Shown piece after piece: positions 1-5,940 of a DNA stretch of 8,451 nucleotides. The DNA is from Bacteroidota bacterium (lineage in GTDB: Bacteria > Bacteroidota > Bacteroidia > Chitinophagales > Chitinophagaceae). Below the pieces are notes generated by a model. It searched no databases and was not told the DNA's origin. It saw only the letters and a program-made list of their open reading frames with translations. The stretch lies in contig CANHOY010000064.1 in assembly GCA_947462495.1 (NCBI GenBank), forward strand, positions 1-8,451, in the 5' to 3' direction. Every line of letters begins with the position of its first letter. Within the stretch, counting starts at the first letter, position 1. The position numbers and the translations under genes were made by a program.

Positions 1-1172
1 AATCTTTCAATGATACCGGCTATGCCCTGACCTCCGCCCACACAAGCCGTCACAATACCATATTTCTTATTCAACCTTTCTAAGTCGTTCAATATTTGAA
101 CAGTTAATTTACTGCCCGTGCAGCCCAAAGGATGACCCAATGCGATGGCCCCTCCATTAATATTTACTTTACTACCATCTAATTCAAGCGCTCTTATCAC
201 CGCCAAAGATTGAGAAGCAAAAGCTTCATTCAACTCAAACAAATCAATTTGATCCTGTGTCATGCCCGCTTGCTTTAGCACTTTAGGCACAGCCGCAATA
301 GGACCAATACCCATAATTCTTGGATGCACTCCAGCCGATGCACAATTCACTAATCTTCCTATAGGTTTTAATCCTAAAGTGTTCATCATTTTTTCACTCA
401 TCACCATAACAAAACTAGCCCCATCACTTGTTTGAGAAGAATTACCTGCGGTAACAGATCCTTTCAAAGCGAAGGCTGGCTTCAGTTTAGCCAAGGCTTC
501 TAAAGTGGTATCGGCTCTCACTCCTTCATCCGTATCTACTACAAAACTTCTTGTGGCTCTTTTATTTTTTTCGTTGATATAGGTTTCATTCACCGTAATG
601 GGTAAAATTCCTTTTTTGAAATATCCATTGTCAATAGCTTGCTTTGCTTTTTGATGTGAAGCCAAAGCAAATGCATCTTGATCTTCTCTACTAACTTTAT
701 ACTCATTGGCTACCGCCTCGGCAGTTAAACCCATAGATAAATAATAATCAGGTTCATCTACTGTAATAGAATAAGCTGGAACTGTTTTCCATCCGGCTGT
801 GGGAACCATCGACATCGATTCAGTGCCCCCTGCAATAATACAATCCGCCATACCCGTTCTAATTTTGGCAGTCGCCATGGCAATGCTTTCTAAACCACTG
901 GCGCAATATCTATTAATAGTAATTCCAGGTACTTCAATACCCAAAGCTTTAGCAGCAATAATTCTTCCAAATTGTAAGCCTTGCTCTGCTTCTGGCACAG
1001 CATTACCAACAATAACATCATCAATTACTTTGGGGTCTAATTGCGGCAGCGTTTGCATCAATCCTTTAATGACTTCAATGGCTAATTCATCAGAACGCAT
1101 GAATCTAAATCCACCCTTTTTACTTTTGGTAACGGCCGTTCTAAAGCCTGCTACGATATACGCCTCTTGCAT
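1..1172 (-). CDS. Thiolase (acetyl-CoA C-acyltransferase), lacking only its extreme C-terminus
   Basis: Reading from an ATG at 1172-1170, 390 codons stay open to the window edge. The sequence ends in IIER plus two bases (TT, giving Phe or Leu); thiolases typically end at about this point, so probably only one residue and the stop are missing. The enzyme cleaves 3-oxoacyl-CoA with CoA in the last step of beta-oxidation, or condenses acetyl-CoA in reverse. The nucleophile is Cys90 in NRYCASGLE, the catalytic His is His347 in GGAIALGHPLGCTG, and the second Cys is Cys377 in CVGGGQG. NEAFA lies at 315-319. The GHPLGCTG and GGGQG forms resemble degradative FadA-like thiolases more than biosynthetic PhaA, but chain-length preference cannot be read from sequence. 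No signal peptide is visible, so it should be cytoplasmic. It is divergent from pyrD and has no Shine-Dalgarno sequence. Confidence 0.95.
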   Translation of the reverse strand, partial: MQEAYIVAGFRTAVTKSKKGGFRFMRSDELAIEVIKGLMQTLPQLDPKVIDDVIVGNAVPEAEQGLQFGRIIAAKALGIEVPGITINRYCASGLESIAMATAKIRTGMADCIIAGGTESMSMVPTAGWKTVPAYSITVDEPDYYLSMGLTAEAVANEYKVSREDQDAFALASHQKAKQAIDNGYFKKGILPITVNETYINEKNKRATRSFVVDTDEGVRADTTLEALAKLKPAFALKGSVTAGNSSQTSDGASFVMVMSEKMMNTLGLKPIGRLVNCASAGVHPRIMGIGPIAAVPKVLKQAGMTQDQIDLFELNEAFASQSLAVIRALELDGSKVNINGGAIALGHPLGCTGSKLTVQILNDLERLNKKYGIVTACVGGGQGIAGIIER

Positions 1173-1221
1173 AAAATAAGCATTTTGAAATGGTCATTGT
1201 AAATTACCCTCATTGACACCC

Positions 1222-1229
1222 CAAATGTA
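1222..1229 (-). promoter_or_regulatory. Candidate -7 box of the thiolase promoter (TACATTTG)
   Basis: On the minus strand the sequence reads TACATTTG, a perfect match to the Bacteroidota sigma-A -7 consensus TAnnTTTG. It lies 49 nt upstream of the thiolase ATG, which predicts a leader of roughly 43 nt. No well-placed -33 TTG is present: the nearest is 26 nt further upstream, beyond the usual spacing. The assignment rests on the consensus and position only. Confidence 0.45.
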
Positions 1230-1244
1230 GTCATTTTTGTAAAA

Positions 1245-1260
1245 AGTTGTTTATGCAACT
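1245..1260. repeat. Inverted repeat AGTTG-N6-CAACT
   Basis: Two perfect 5-bp arms, AGTTG at 1245-1249 and CAACT at 1256-1260, flank a 6-bp spacer (TTTATG). The element sits between the thiolase -7 box and the pyrD start. It is a possible operator dyad; it has no T-tract and is too short to be a terminator. Arms of this length can occur by chance. Confidence 0.35.
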
Positions 1261-1273
1261 AAATATTTCATTG

Positions 1274-1281
1274 TAAATTCG
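1274..1281 (+). promoter_or_regulatory. Candidate -7 box of pyrD (TAAATTCG), almost abutting the ATG
   Basis: TAAATTCG differs from TAnnTTTG at one position and ends 4 nt before the pyrD ATG. If used, transcription would begin at about the start codon, giving a leaderless mRNA. A TTG at 1247-1249 is a possible -33 element, with a 24-nt gap that is slightly long. An alternative box, CATTTTTG at 1232-1239, also has one mismatch and would give a leader of about 40 nt. Confidence 0.35.
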
Positions 1282-1285
1282 CAAT

Positions 1286-2326
1286 ATGTTATATCCTCTT
1301 CTAAGAAATGGCCTTTTTCTCTTGCCTCCCGAGACCGCACACCATGTTTCAATGCGTGGTTTACAATTGGCCTCTTCTGTTCCTTTCTTAAAAAAACAAT
1401 TGGCCAAAACCTTTCAATATCAAGAAAAGGATTTAGCGAAAACCTGCTTCGGATTACACTTTCCGAACCCAGTGGGATTAGGTGCAGGATTTGATAAAAA
1501 TGCTGCTTATTTAGATGAATTAGAAATGCTTGGATTTGGCTTTGTAGAAATTGGAACGGTAACCCCTAAGCCACAAGGAGGAAATTCAAAACCTAGATTG
1601 TTTAGAATCACAGATCAAAAAGCATTAATTAATAGAATGGGTTTTAACAATGAGGGTTTAGAAATAATTGCAAAAAGATTAAAAGAAAGAAAAGAAAATT
1701 CAGCATCCAATTTAATTATAGGGGGAAATATTGGAAAAAATAAAGTGACAGATAATAGTGAAGCTTGGATAGATTATTGTACCAACTTTAAAGGATTAGA
1801 ATCGGTAGTAGATTATTTTGTAGTAAACGTAAGTTCGCCTAACACGCCTGGATTAAGAGAGTTACAAGAAAAAGAATCATTGAGAAAAATATTTTCTGAA
1901 TTACAAGATTTAAATAAAAATAATAAGCCCATCTTATTAAAAATTGCACCCGACTTAGCAGTATCGGCTTTAGATGATATCATTGAATTAACTGCCGAAA
2001 TTAAAATTGATGGATTGGTAGCCACCAATACGACCATTGATCGCAGCTTATTAACTGGATTAAATATAGAAAGAGCCAAAAAAATTGGTGCAGGCGGATT
2101 AAGTGGAAAACCTTTATTAGAAAAGTCAACACAAGTGTTACAATACTTACACAAAGGTATTGCTGGCCGCATTCCTATTATTGCAAGTGGTGGCATCTTT
2201 ACAGGTGAAGATGCACAAGCTAAAATTGCAGCAGGCGCTTCACTAGTTCAAATATGGACTGGATTTATTTATGAAGGTCCTGCCATTGTTAAAAATATTT
2301 GTAAAAGCTTAAGCGCTCCCCAATAA
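1286..2326 (+). CDS. pyrD: Dihydroorotate dehydrogenase (quinone), class 2
   Basis: This 346-residue protein oxidises dihydroorotate to orotate in de novo pyrimidine synthesis, passing electrons through FMN to the quinone pool at the inner face of the cytoplasmic membrane. Residues 1-40 form the N-terminal extension typical of class 2 enzymes, with short amphipathic helices for membrane and quinone contact. The FMN-binding GLGAGFDKNA motif lies at 64-73. NRMGFNN at 116-122 and NVSSPNTPGLR at 181-191 are substrate-site motifs; Ser184 is the expected catalytic base, a Ser being diagnostic of class 2 where class 1 has Cys. NTT at 248-250, GLSGKPL at 271-277 and SGGI at 301-304 complete the barrel. 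Length is close to the E. coli enzyme (336 residues). The ATG fits the family N-terminus. The next gene starts 2 nt after the stop. Confidence 0.97.
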   Translation: MLYPLLRNGLFLLPPETAHHVSMRGLQLASSVPFLKKQLAKTFQYQEKDLAKTCFGLHFPNPVGLGAGFDKNAAYLDELEMLGFGFVEIGTVTPKPQGGNSKPRLFRITDQKALINRMGFNNEGLEIIAKRLKERKENSASNLIIGGNIGKNKVTDNSEAWIDYCTNFKGLESVVDYFVVNVSSPNTPGLRELQEKESLRKIFSELQDLNKNNKPILLKIAPDLAVSALDDIIELTAEIKIDGLVATNTTIDRSLLTGLNIERAKKIGAGGLSGKPLLEKSTQVLQYLHKGIAGRIPIIASGGIFTGEDAQAKIAAGASLVQIWTGFIYEGPAIVKNICKSLSAPQ

Positions 2327-2328
2327 TC

Positions 2329-2982
2329 ATGTTAACCATTCAATCATTTTGTTTTAATGCCTTTCAAGAAAATACCTATATCCTTTACAATGAAAAGAAA
2401 GAAGCCATCATTGTAGATCCAGGATGTTACACGCAAGAGGAAGAAAAAATATTATCCGATTTTATTTCCAAAAATGAATTAAAGCCCATTTTATTATTCA
2501 ATACCCATTGTCATTTAGATCATGTATTTGGTAATAATTTTATTAGCGAAACCTATGGCTTGACAGTTTTACTTCATGCCAATGAACAAGTGGTATTAGA
2601 CCGATTACCTGAAGCCGCAGCCAAATATGGTATTCCAGTGGAGGCTTATAAAGGGGCCATCCAATATATCCAAGACCAAGAAATAATTACATTTGGAAAG
2701 GATGCGTTTAAAGTACTACTCACTCCTGGGCACTCCCCAGGAAGTGTTTGCTTTTACCATATTCAGCAAGATTTTATTTTAGGAGGAGATCTAATATTTA
2801 AAGATAGTGTAGGAAGAACTGACTTCCCAGGCTGCAATCCACAAGATTTAATAAAGAGTATTCGAAATCAAATCCTGCCATTGCCTGATTCTTTGTCTAT
2901 TTACTCTGGACATGGCCCAGTGACTCAATTAGGAAGGGAGCGGAAAATGAATCCCTATATCAAGCACCTGTTAGACAACTAA
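2329..2982 (+). CDS. Metallo-beta-lactamase-fold hydrolase, glyoxalase II-like
   Basis: This 217-residue protein is a cytoplasmic metallohydrolase of the MBL superfamily, most like the short hydroxyacylglutathione hydrolase-related proteins common in bacteria. All metal ligands are present: the HxHxDH motif His60, His62, Asp64 and His65; His135 in TPGHSPGS; Asp154 in GGDLIF; and His195 in SGHGP. The N-terminal ENTY and VDPG (29-32) are also family features. It lacks the long C-terminal substrate-binding domain of classical GloB, so the substrate is probably not glutathione-bound lactate and remains unknown. No rhodanese domain is fused, which argues against a typical persulfide dioxygenase fusion. 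The start is 2 nt after the pyrD stop, so it is very probably cotranscribed and may be translationally coupled. It has no Shine-Dalgarno sequence or separate promoter. Confidence 0.9.
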   Translation: MLTIQSFCFNAFQENTYILYNEKKEAIIVDPGCYTQEEEKILSDFISKNELKPILLFNTHCHLDHVFGNNFISETYGLTVLLHANEQVVLDRLPEAAAKYGIPVEAYKGAIQYIQDQEIITFGKDAFKVLLTPGHSPGSVCFYHIQQDFILGGDLIFKDSVGRTDFPGCNPQDLIKSIRNQILPLPDSLSIYSGHGPVTQLGRERKMNPYIKHLLDN

Positions 2983-3066
2983 TTAAAGCTTGTCCTTCAA
3001 TGATTTCAAAAGCTAGTTAACAATTTGATAATATGGATTGAATAACGTGTTGTGGCATATAAAAAC

Positions 3067-3074
3067 TAATTTTG
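3067..3074 (+). promoter_or_regulatory. Candidate -7 box for the two-component operon (TAATTTTG)
   Basis: TAATTTTG is a perfect TAnnTTTG match ending 15 nt before the response-regulator ATG at 3090, predicting a leader of about 10 nt. The TTG triplets upstream (3038-3040 and 3050-3052) give spacers of 26 and 14 nt, neither ideal. This box contains the TTG that an open-reading-frame call would otherwise use as a start at 3072. The rest of the 107-nt gap after the hydrolase gene (2983-3089) shows no clear terminator hairpin. Confidence 0.5.
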
Positions 3075-3089
3075 AGCAAGCAAAAAACT

Positions 3090-3770
3090 ATGGAAGCACC
3101 TATTAAGATATTAATTGCAGATGACGAACCAGACATTCTTGAAATCATCAGCTTTCATTTAATCAAAGCTGGTTTTGAAGTATTTACGGCCAAAGATGGA
3201 AGTGAAGCCATAGAAAAAGCAAATACCTACGCACCAGATTGTATCATTTTAGATGTTATGATGCCCAAGCGAAATGGTTTTGAAGTTTGTGAATACTTAA
3301 GAAGCAATTCCAAATTTGATAAAACTTTAATAGTATTATTAACTGCTTTAAATGATGAAACTTCTCACATTAAAGGACTAGAATTAGGAGGGGACGATTT
3401 TATTAGCAAACCCATTAGTCCTAAAGTTTTAATTAGCCGCATCACTGCTTTATTTAGAAGATTACAACCTAGCACAGGGCAAAATAAAATAATCAATAGT
3501 AACGATTTAAGTATCGACCTTTCACAATACAAAACCACCCTCAAAGGGGTGAATTACGTTCTAGCCAAAAAAGAATTTGAGTTACTCTACTTGCTTGCCG
3601 CTCAACCTGGAAGAGTATTTTTAAGAGGAGAAATTTTATCTCAAGTATGGGGCAACGATGTTATTGTTGGCGACCGCACCATTGATGTGCACATTAGAAA
3701 AATAAGAGCCAAGTTGGGTATTGATTGTATTACGACCGTTAAGGGTGTAGGCTACAAATTCGATTATTAG
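3090..3770 (+). CDS. OmpR/PhoB-family response regulator
   Basis: This 226-residue DNA-binding regulator pairs with the histidine kinase encoded next. The receiver domain spans about 4-122, with acidic residues Asp11 and Asp12, the phosphoacceptor Asp55 in ILDVMMPK, Thr86 in the LLTA switch region and Lys107 in SKP. A linker leads to a winged-helix Trans_reg_C domain at about 137-226, including KEFELL, the recognition-helix region DRTIDVHIRKIRAKLG and the terminal GVGYKF hairpin. I chose the ATG at 3090 rather than the in-frame TTG at 3072, because the TTG lies within a perfect -7 promoter box and the six extra residues are not part of the fold. It resembles PhoB, but the stimulus and regulon cannot be assigned, so no symbol is given. 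Confidence 0.93.
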   Translation: MEAPIKILIADDEPDILEIISFHLIKAGFEVFTAKDGSEAIEKANTYAPDCIILDVMMPKRNGFEVCEYLRSNSKFDKTLIVLLTALNDETSHIKGLELGGDDFISKPISPKVLISRITALFRRLQPSTGQNKIINSNDLSIDLSQYKTTLKGVNYVLAKKEFELLYLLAAQPGRVFLRGEILSQVWGNDVIVGDRTIDVHIRKIRAKLGIDCITTVKGVGYKFDY

Positions 3771-3781
3771 CAATAAAAGGA

Positions 3782-3789
3782 TAACTTTG
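3782..3789 (+). promoter_or_regulatory. Candidate internal -7 box before the histidine kinase (TAACTTTG)
   Basis: TAACTTTG is a perfect TAnnTTTG match in the 57-nt gap between regulator and kinase, ending 38 nt before the kinase ATG. No TTG sits at a normal -33 distance, so activity is uncertain. If functional, it would allow kinase expression independent of the upstream promoter. Confidence 0.35.
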
Positions 3790-3827
3790 TAGAGGCGTAT
3801 TAATTTATCCAAGGGCTTATACAAATT

Positions 3828-4877
3828 ATGTTTAAAGGAAAAAATCTATCTCCAAAACAATTGGCTGCATTAACAGCCTTACTACTAGCTACTTTAATTA
3901 CGCTTAGTATTTCGATCATGTTTTCAAAATGGGAATTATTATTGGTTTATTTTATTAGCAGCTTCATTATTATTTATTTTTTACTCAATGAAATTTTAGA
4001 ACACTTTATTTATCGTAAAATAAAATTAATTTATAAACTCATTGCACAAACCAAAGCAAGTAAAAGAGAAGAAGCTTATCAAAAATATATACTACCTAAA
4101 AAGGGAATTGATGATGTAAGAGAAGATGTGGAAGAATGGGCCGCTCAAAAAACAAAAGAAATTCAAGACTTACAATCCAACGAGGCTTTTAGAAAAGAAT
4201 TTTTACAAAATCTCTCTCACGAAATTAAAACACCCATTTTTGCTATACAGGGTTACTTAGAATTATTAGCAGACGGTGCCATAGAGGAGGCTGAAACAGG
4301 AAAAAGATTTGTTACAAAAGCCCAAGCCAATGTGCAAAGATTGGTTCAGTTACTTAATGACGTGGACTCCATTACTAATTTGGAAATAAATAAAGACCCT
4401 ATTTTAAAACAATCATTTATTATTCAAGATATCATCTCTGAAGCGGTAAATAATTTAAATGTAAAATGGATCAATAAAAATATTCAATTTCATTTTAAGA
4501 AAGGCTCTGAAACACCTACTTATGTTTTTGCAGATAAAAATAAAATATATCAGGTCATCGTTAATATTCTTTCTAATGCTTCTAAGTATGGGAAAATAGA
4601 TGGTCAAATTATTGCAAGTATTTACGCCATTGAAGATCAAAAAGTTTTAGTGGAGATAAGCGACGATGGTATTGGTATTGCAGAAGAACATATCCCAAGA
4701 TTATTTGAGCGCTTTTACCGTACCGATGATGCGAGAAGTAGAGAAATTGGGGGAACCGGCTTAGGGTTAGCCATCTGTAAACATATTATTGAAGCGCACA
4801 ACGAGACCATGCATCTCAGAAGCAAATTAGGCTTGGGTACCACTGTTGGATTTACCTTAGCCAACAAGGCTTCCTAA
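3828..4877 (+). CDS. Membrane sensor histidine kinase with a minimal extracytoplasmic loop
   Basis: This 349-residue kinase is the likely partner of the response regulator just upstream, which it would phosphorylate at Asp55. Two hydrophobic segments, about 12-32 and 37-56, form a membrane hairpin separated by only about four residues, so there is no periplasmic sensing domain. A cytoplasmic helical linker (about 57-119), partly coiled-coil-like, precedes the HisKA dimerisation domain with the phospho-acceptor His131 in LSHEIKTP. The HATPase_c domain follows: N box with Asn250 in ILSNASKY, G1 box DDGIGI at 279-284, F box LFERFYR at 292-298, and G2 box GGTGLGLAI at 308-316. All catalytic motifs are intact. 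Input must come through the membrane segments, the linker or a partner protein. It is PhoR-like in overall type, but the signal is not known. Confidence 0.94.
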   Translation: MFKGKNLSPKQLAALTALLLATLITLSISIMFSKWELLLVYFISSFIIIYFLLNEILEHFIYRKIKLIYKLIAQTKASKREEAYQKYILPKKGIDDVREDVEEWAAQKTKEIQDLQSNEAFRKEFLQNLSHEIKTPIFAIQGYLELLADGAIEEAETGKRFVTKAQANVQRLVQLLNDVDSITNLEINKDPILKQSFIIQDIISEAVNNLNVKWINKNIQFHFKKGSETPTYVFADKNKIYQVIVNILSNASKYGKIDGQIIASIYAIEDQKVLVEISDDGIGIAEEHIPRLFERFYRTDDARSREIGGTGLGLAICKHIIEAHNETMHLRSKLGLGTTVGFTLANKAS

Positions 4878-4889
4878 AGTTTTTTTTCG

Positions 4890-4897
4890 TAAATTTG
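4890..4897 (+). promoter_or_regulatory. Candidate -7 box of galE (TAAATTTG)
   Basis: TAAATTTG matches TAnnTTTG perfectly and ends 17 nt before the galE ATG, giving a predicted leader of about 11 nt. A run of eight T (4880-4887) lies just upstream, starting 3 nt after the kinase stop. No TTG sits at the -33 distance. The box suggests that galE is transcribed on its own even though it lies only 37 nt after the kinase gene. Confidence 0.5.
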
Positions 4898-4914
4898 TAT
4901 TCTAATCATTCTAA

Positions 4915-5931
4915 ATGCAAACTATTTTAGTAACTGGGGGCTGCGGGTATATTGGCGCCCATACCATTGTCGATTTACTTCAAAATGGATTTGAAGTAAT
5001 TTCGGTAGATAATTTATCAAGAGCTTCCTCTCATTCTATAGCTGGTATTGAACAAATTACTGGAAAAAAAATTAAGAACTATGTAGTTGACTTAACTAAT
5101 AAAGAAGCTACAGAACAAATTTTTTTAGCGCACCCTACTATAACAGGCATCATTCATTTTGCAGCGTATAAAGCCGTTGGGGAATCTGTTGAAAAACCAT
5201 TAGACTATTACGAGAATAATTTATTTTCTTTAGTTCACTTATTACAATTGGCTGTTAAGTACCATGCCAAGCATTTTATTTTTTCTTCTTCCTGCACTGT
5301 CTATGGAAACCCCGATACCATTCCAGTTACTGAACTTACCGCATTAAAAACGGCCGCTTCTCCTTATGGTGCTACCAAGCAAATGGGTGAAACTATTGTT
5401 CAAGACAGTACAGTAGCGCATCCATTATCTAGTATATTATTAAGGTACTTTAATCCAGTAGGCGCACATCCTTCTATAGAGATTGGTGAATTACCCATTG
5501 GACGTCCACAAAATTTAGTGCCTGCTATTACTCAAACAGCCATTGGTAAATTACCAAAAATGCTTGTTTACGGATCTGATTACGATACCCGCGACGGAAG
5601 TTGTATCCGTGATTTTATTCATGTATGCGACATTGCACATGCACACACTTTGGCTTTACAGTATTCGATAAAAAATGATAAAGTAAACCATTGTGATATT
5701 TTTAATTTAGGCACTGGCAATGGTATCACTGTTTTAGAAGCCATTAAAGCTTTTGAAAAAGTATCCGGCGTAAAATTAAATTATGAAATAGGACCAAGAA
5801 GAGCAGGCGACATCGTTGCTATTTATGCCAACAATGATTATGCGGTAAAAAAATTAGGTTGGACTTGCCAGTATGACCTAGATGAAATGATGCGGACTGC
5901 TTGGGAATGGGAAAAAAGCTTAGCTAAATAA
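4915..5931 (+). CDS. galE: UDP-glucose 4-epimerase
   Basis: This 338-residue cytoplasmic enzyme interconverts UDP-glucose and UDP-galactose, using tightly bound NAD, for galactose use and for polysaccharide or lipopolysaccharide building blocks. It is an extended short-chain dehydrogenase/reductase: the Rossmann motif GGCGYIG lies at 8-14, the NAD-adenine contact Asp32-Asn33 in VDNLSR follows, and HFAAYKAVGES lies at 81-91. The catalytic triad is Ser126 (in FSSSCTVYG), Tyr151 and Lys155 (SPYGATK). ILLRYFNPVGAHPS and the RDFIHV segment match substrate-binding regions. The length equals that of E. coli GalE. The protein has Cys127 where the E. coli enzyme has Ala, next to the catalytic Ser; this is probably neutral. 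The ATG gives the canonical short N-terminus. It converges on prfA with a 9-nt gap. Confidence 0.96.
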   Translation: MQTILVTGGCGYIGAHTIVDLLQNGFEVISVDNLSRASSHSIAGIEQITGKKIKNYVVDLTNKEATEQIFLAHPTITGIIHFAAYKAVGESVEKPLDYYENNLFSLVHLLQLAVKYHAKHFIFSSSCTVYGNPDTIPVTELTALKTAASPYGATKQMGETIVQDSTVAHPLSSILLRYFNPVGAHPSIEIGELPIGRPQNLVPAITQTAIGKLPKMLVYGSDYDTRDGSCIRDFIHVCDIAHAHTLALQYSIKNDKVNHCDIFNLGTGNGITVLEAIKAFEKVSGVKLNYEIGPRRAGDIVAIYANNDYAVKKLGWTCQYDLDEMMRTAWEWEKSLAK

Positions 5932-5940
5932 TTTTACGTC

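Larger units (their letters stand above)
1194..1279. repeat. 12-nt direct repeat TCATTGTAAATT, two copies
   Basis: The exact 12-mer TCATTGTAAATT occurs at 1194-1205 and again at 1268-1279, 74 nt apart start to start, inside the 113-bp gap between the thiolase gene and pyrD. The core TCATTG also appears at 1210-1215, and a looser relative starts at 1231. The right copy overlaps the putative pyrD -7 box; the left copy lies in the thiolase leader. The repeat could be a regulator-binding site or chance in AT-rich DNA; no regulator is identified. Confidence 0.5.

Noticed and set aside
799..1179. Plus-strand open frame of 126 codons
   Set aside because: It lies antisense to the thiolase N-terminal half, whose motifs and Cys90 are clear; no family resemblance in this frame.
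1813..2196. Minus-strand open frame of 127 codons
   Set aside because: Antisense shadow of the conserved C-terminal half of pyrD.
3636..3824. Minus-strand frame of 62 codons over the end of the regulator gene
   Set aside because: It overlaps the DNA-binding domain antisense and has no promoter or family signal.
4455..4640. Minus-strand frame of 61 codons inside the kinase gene
   Set aside because: Antisense shadow of the ATPase domain.
4855..4887. Possible intrinsic terminator at the end of the kinase gene (AGCC/GGCT stem and a run of eight T)
   Set aside because: The stem is only 4 bp, lies within the coding end, and is separated from the T-run by 8 nt; the T-run more likely belongs to the galE promoter region.
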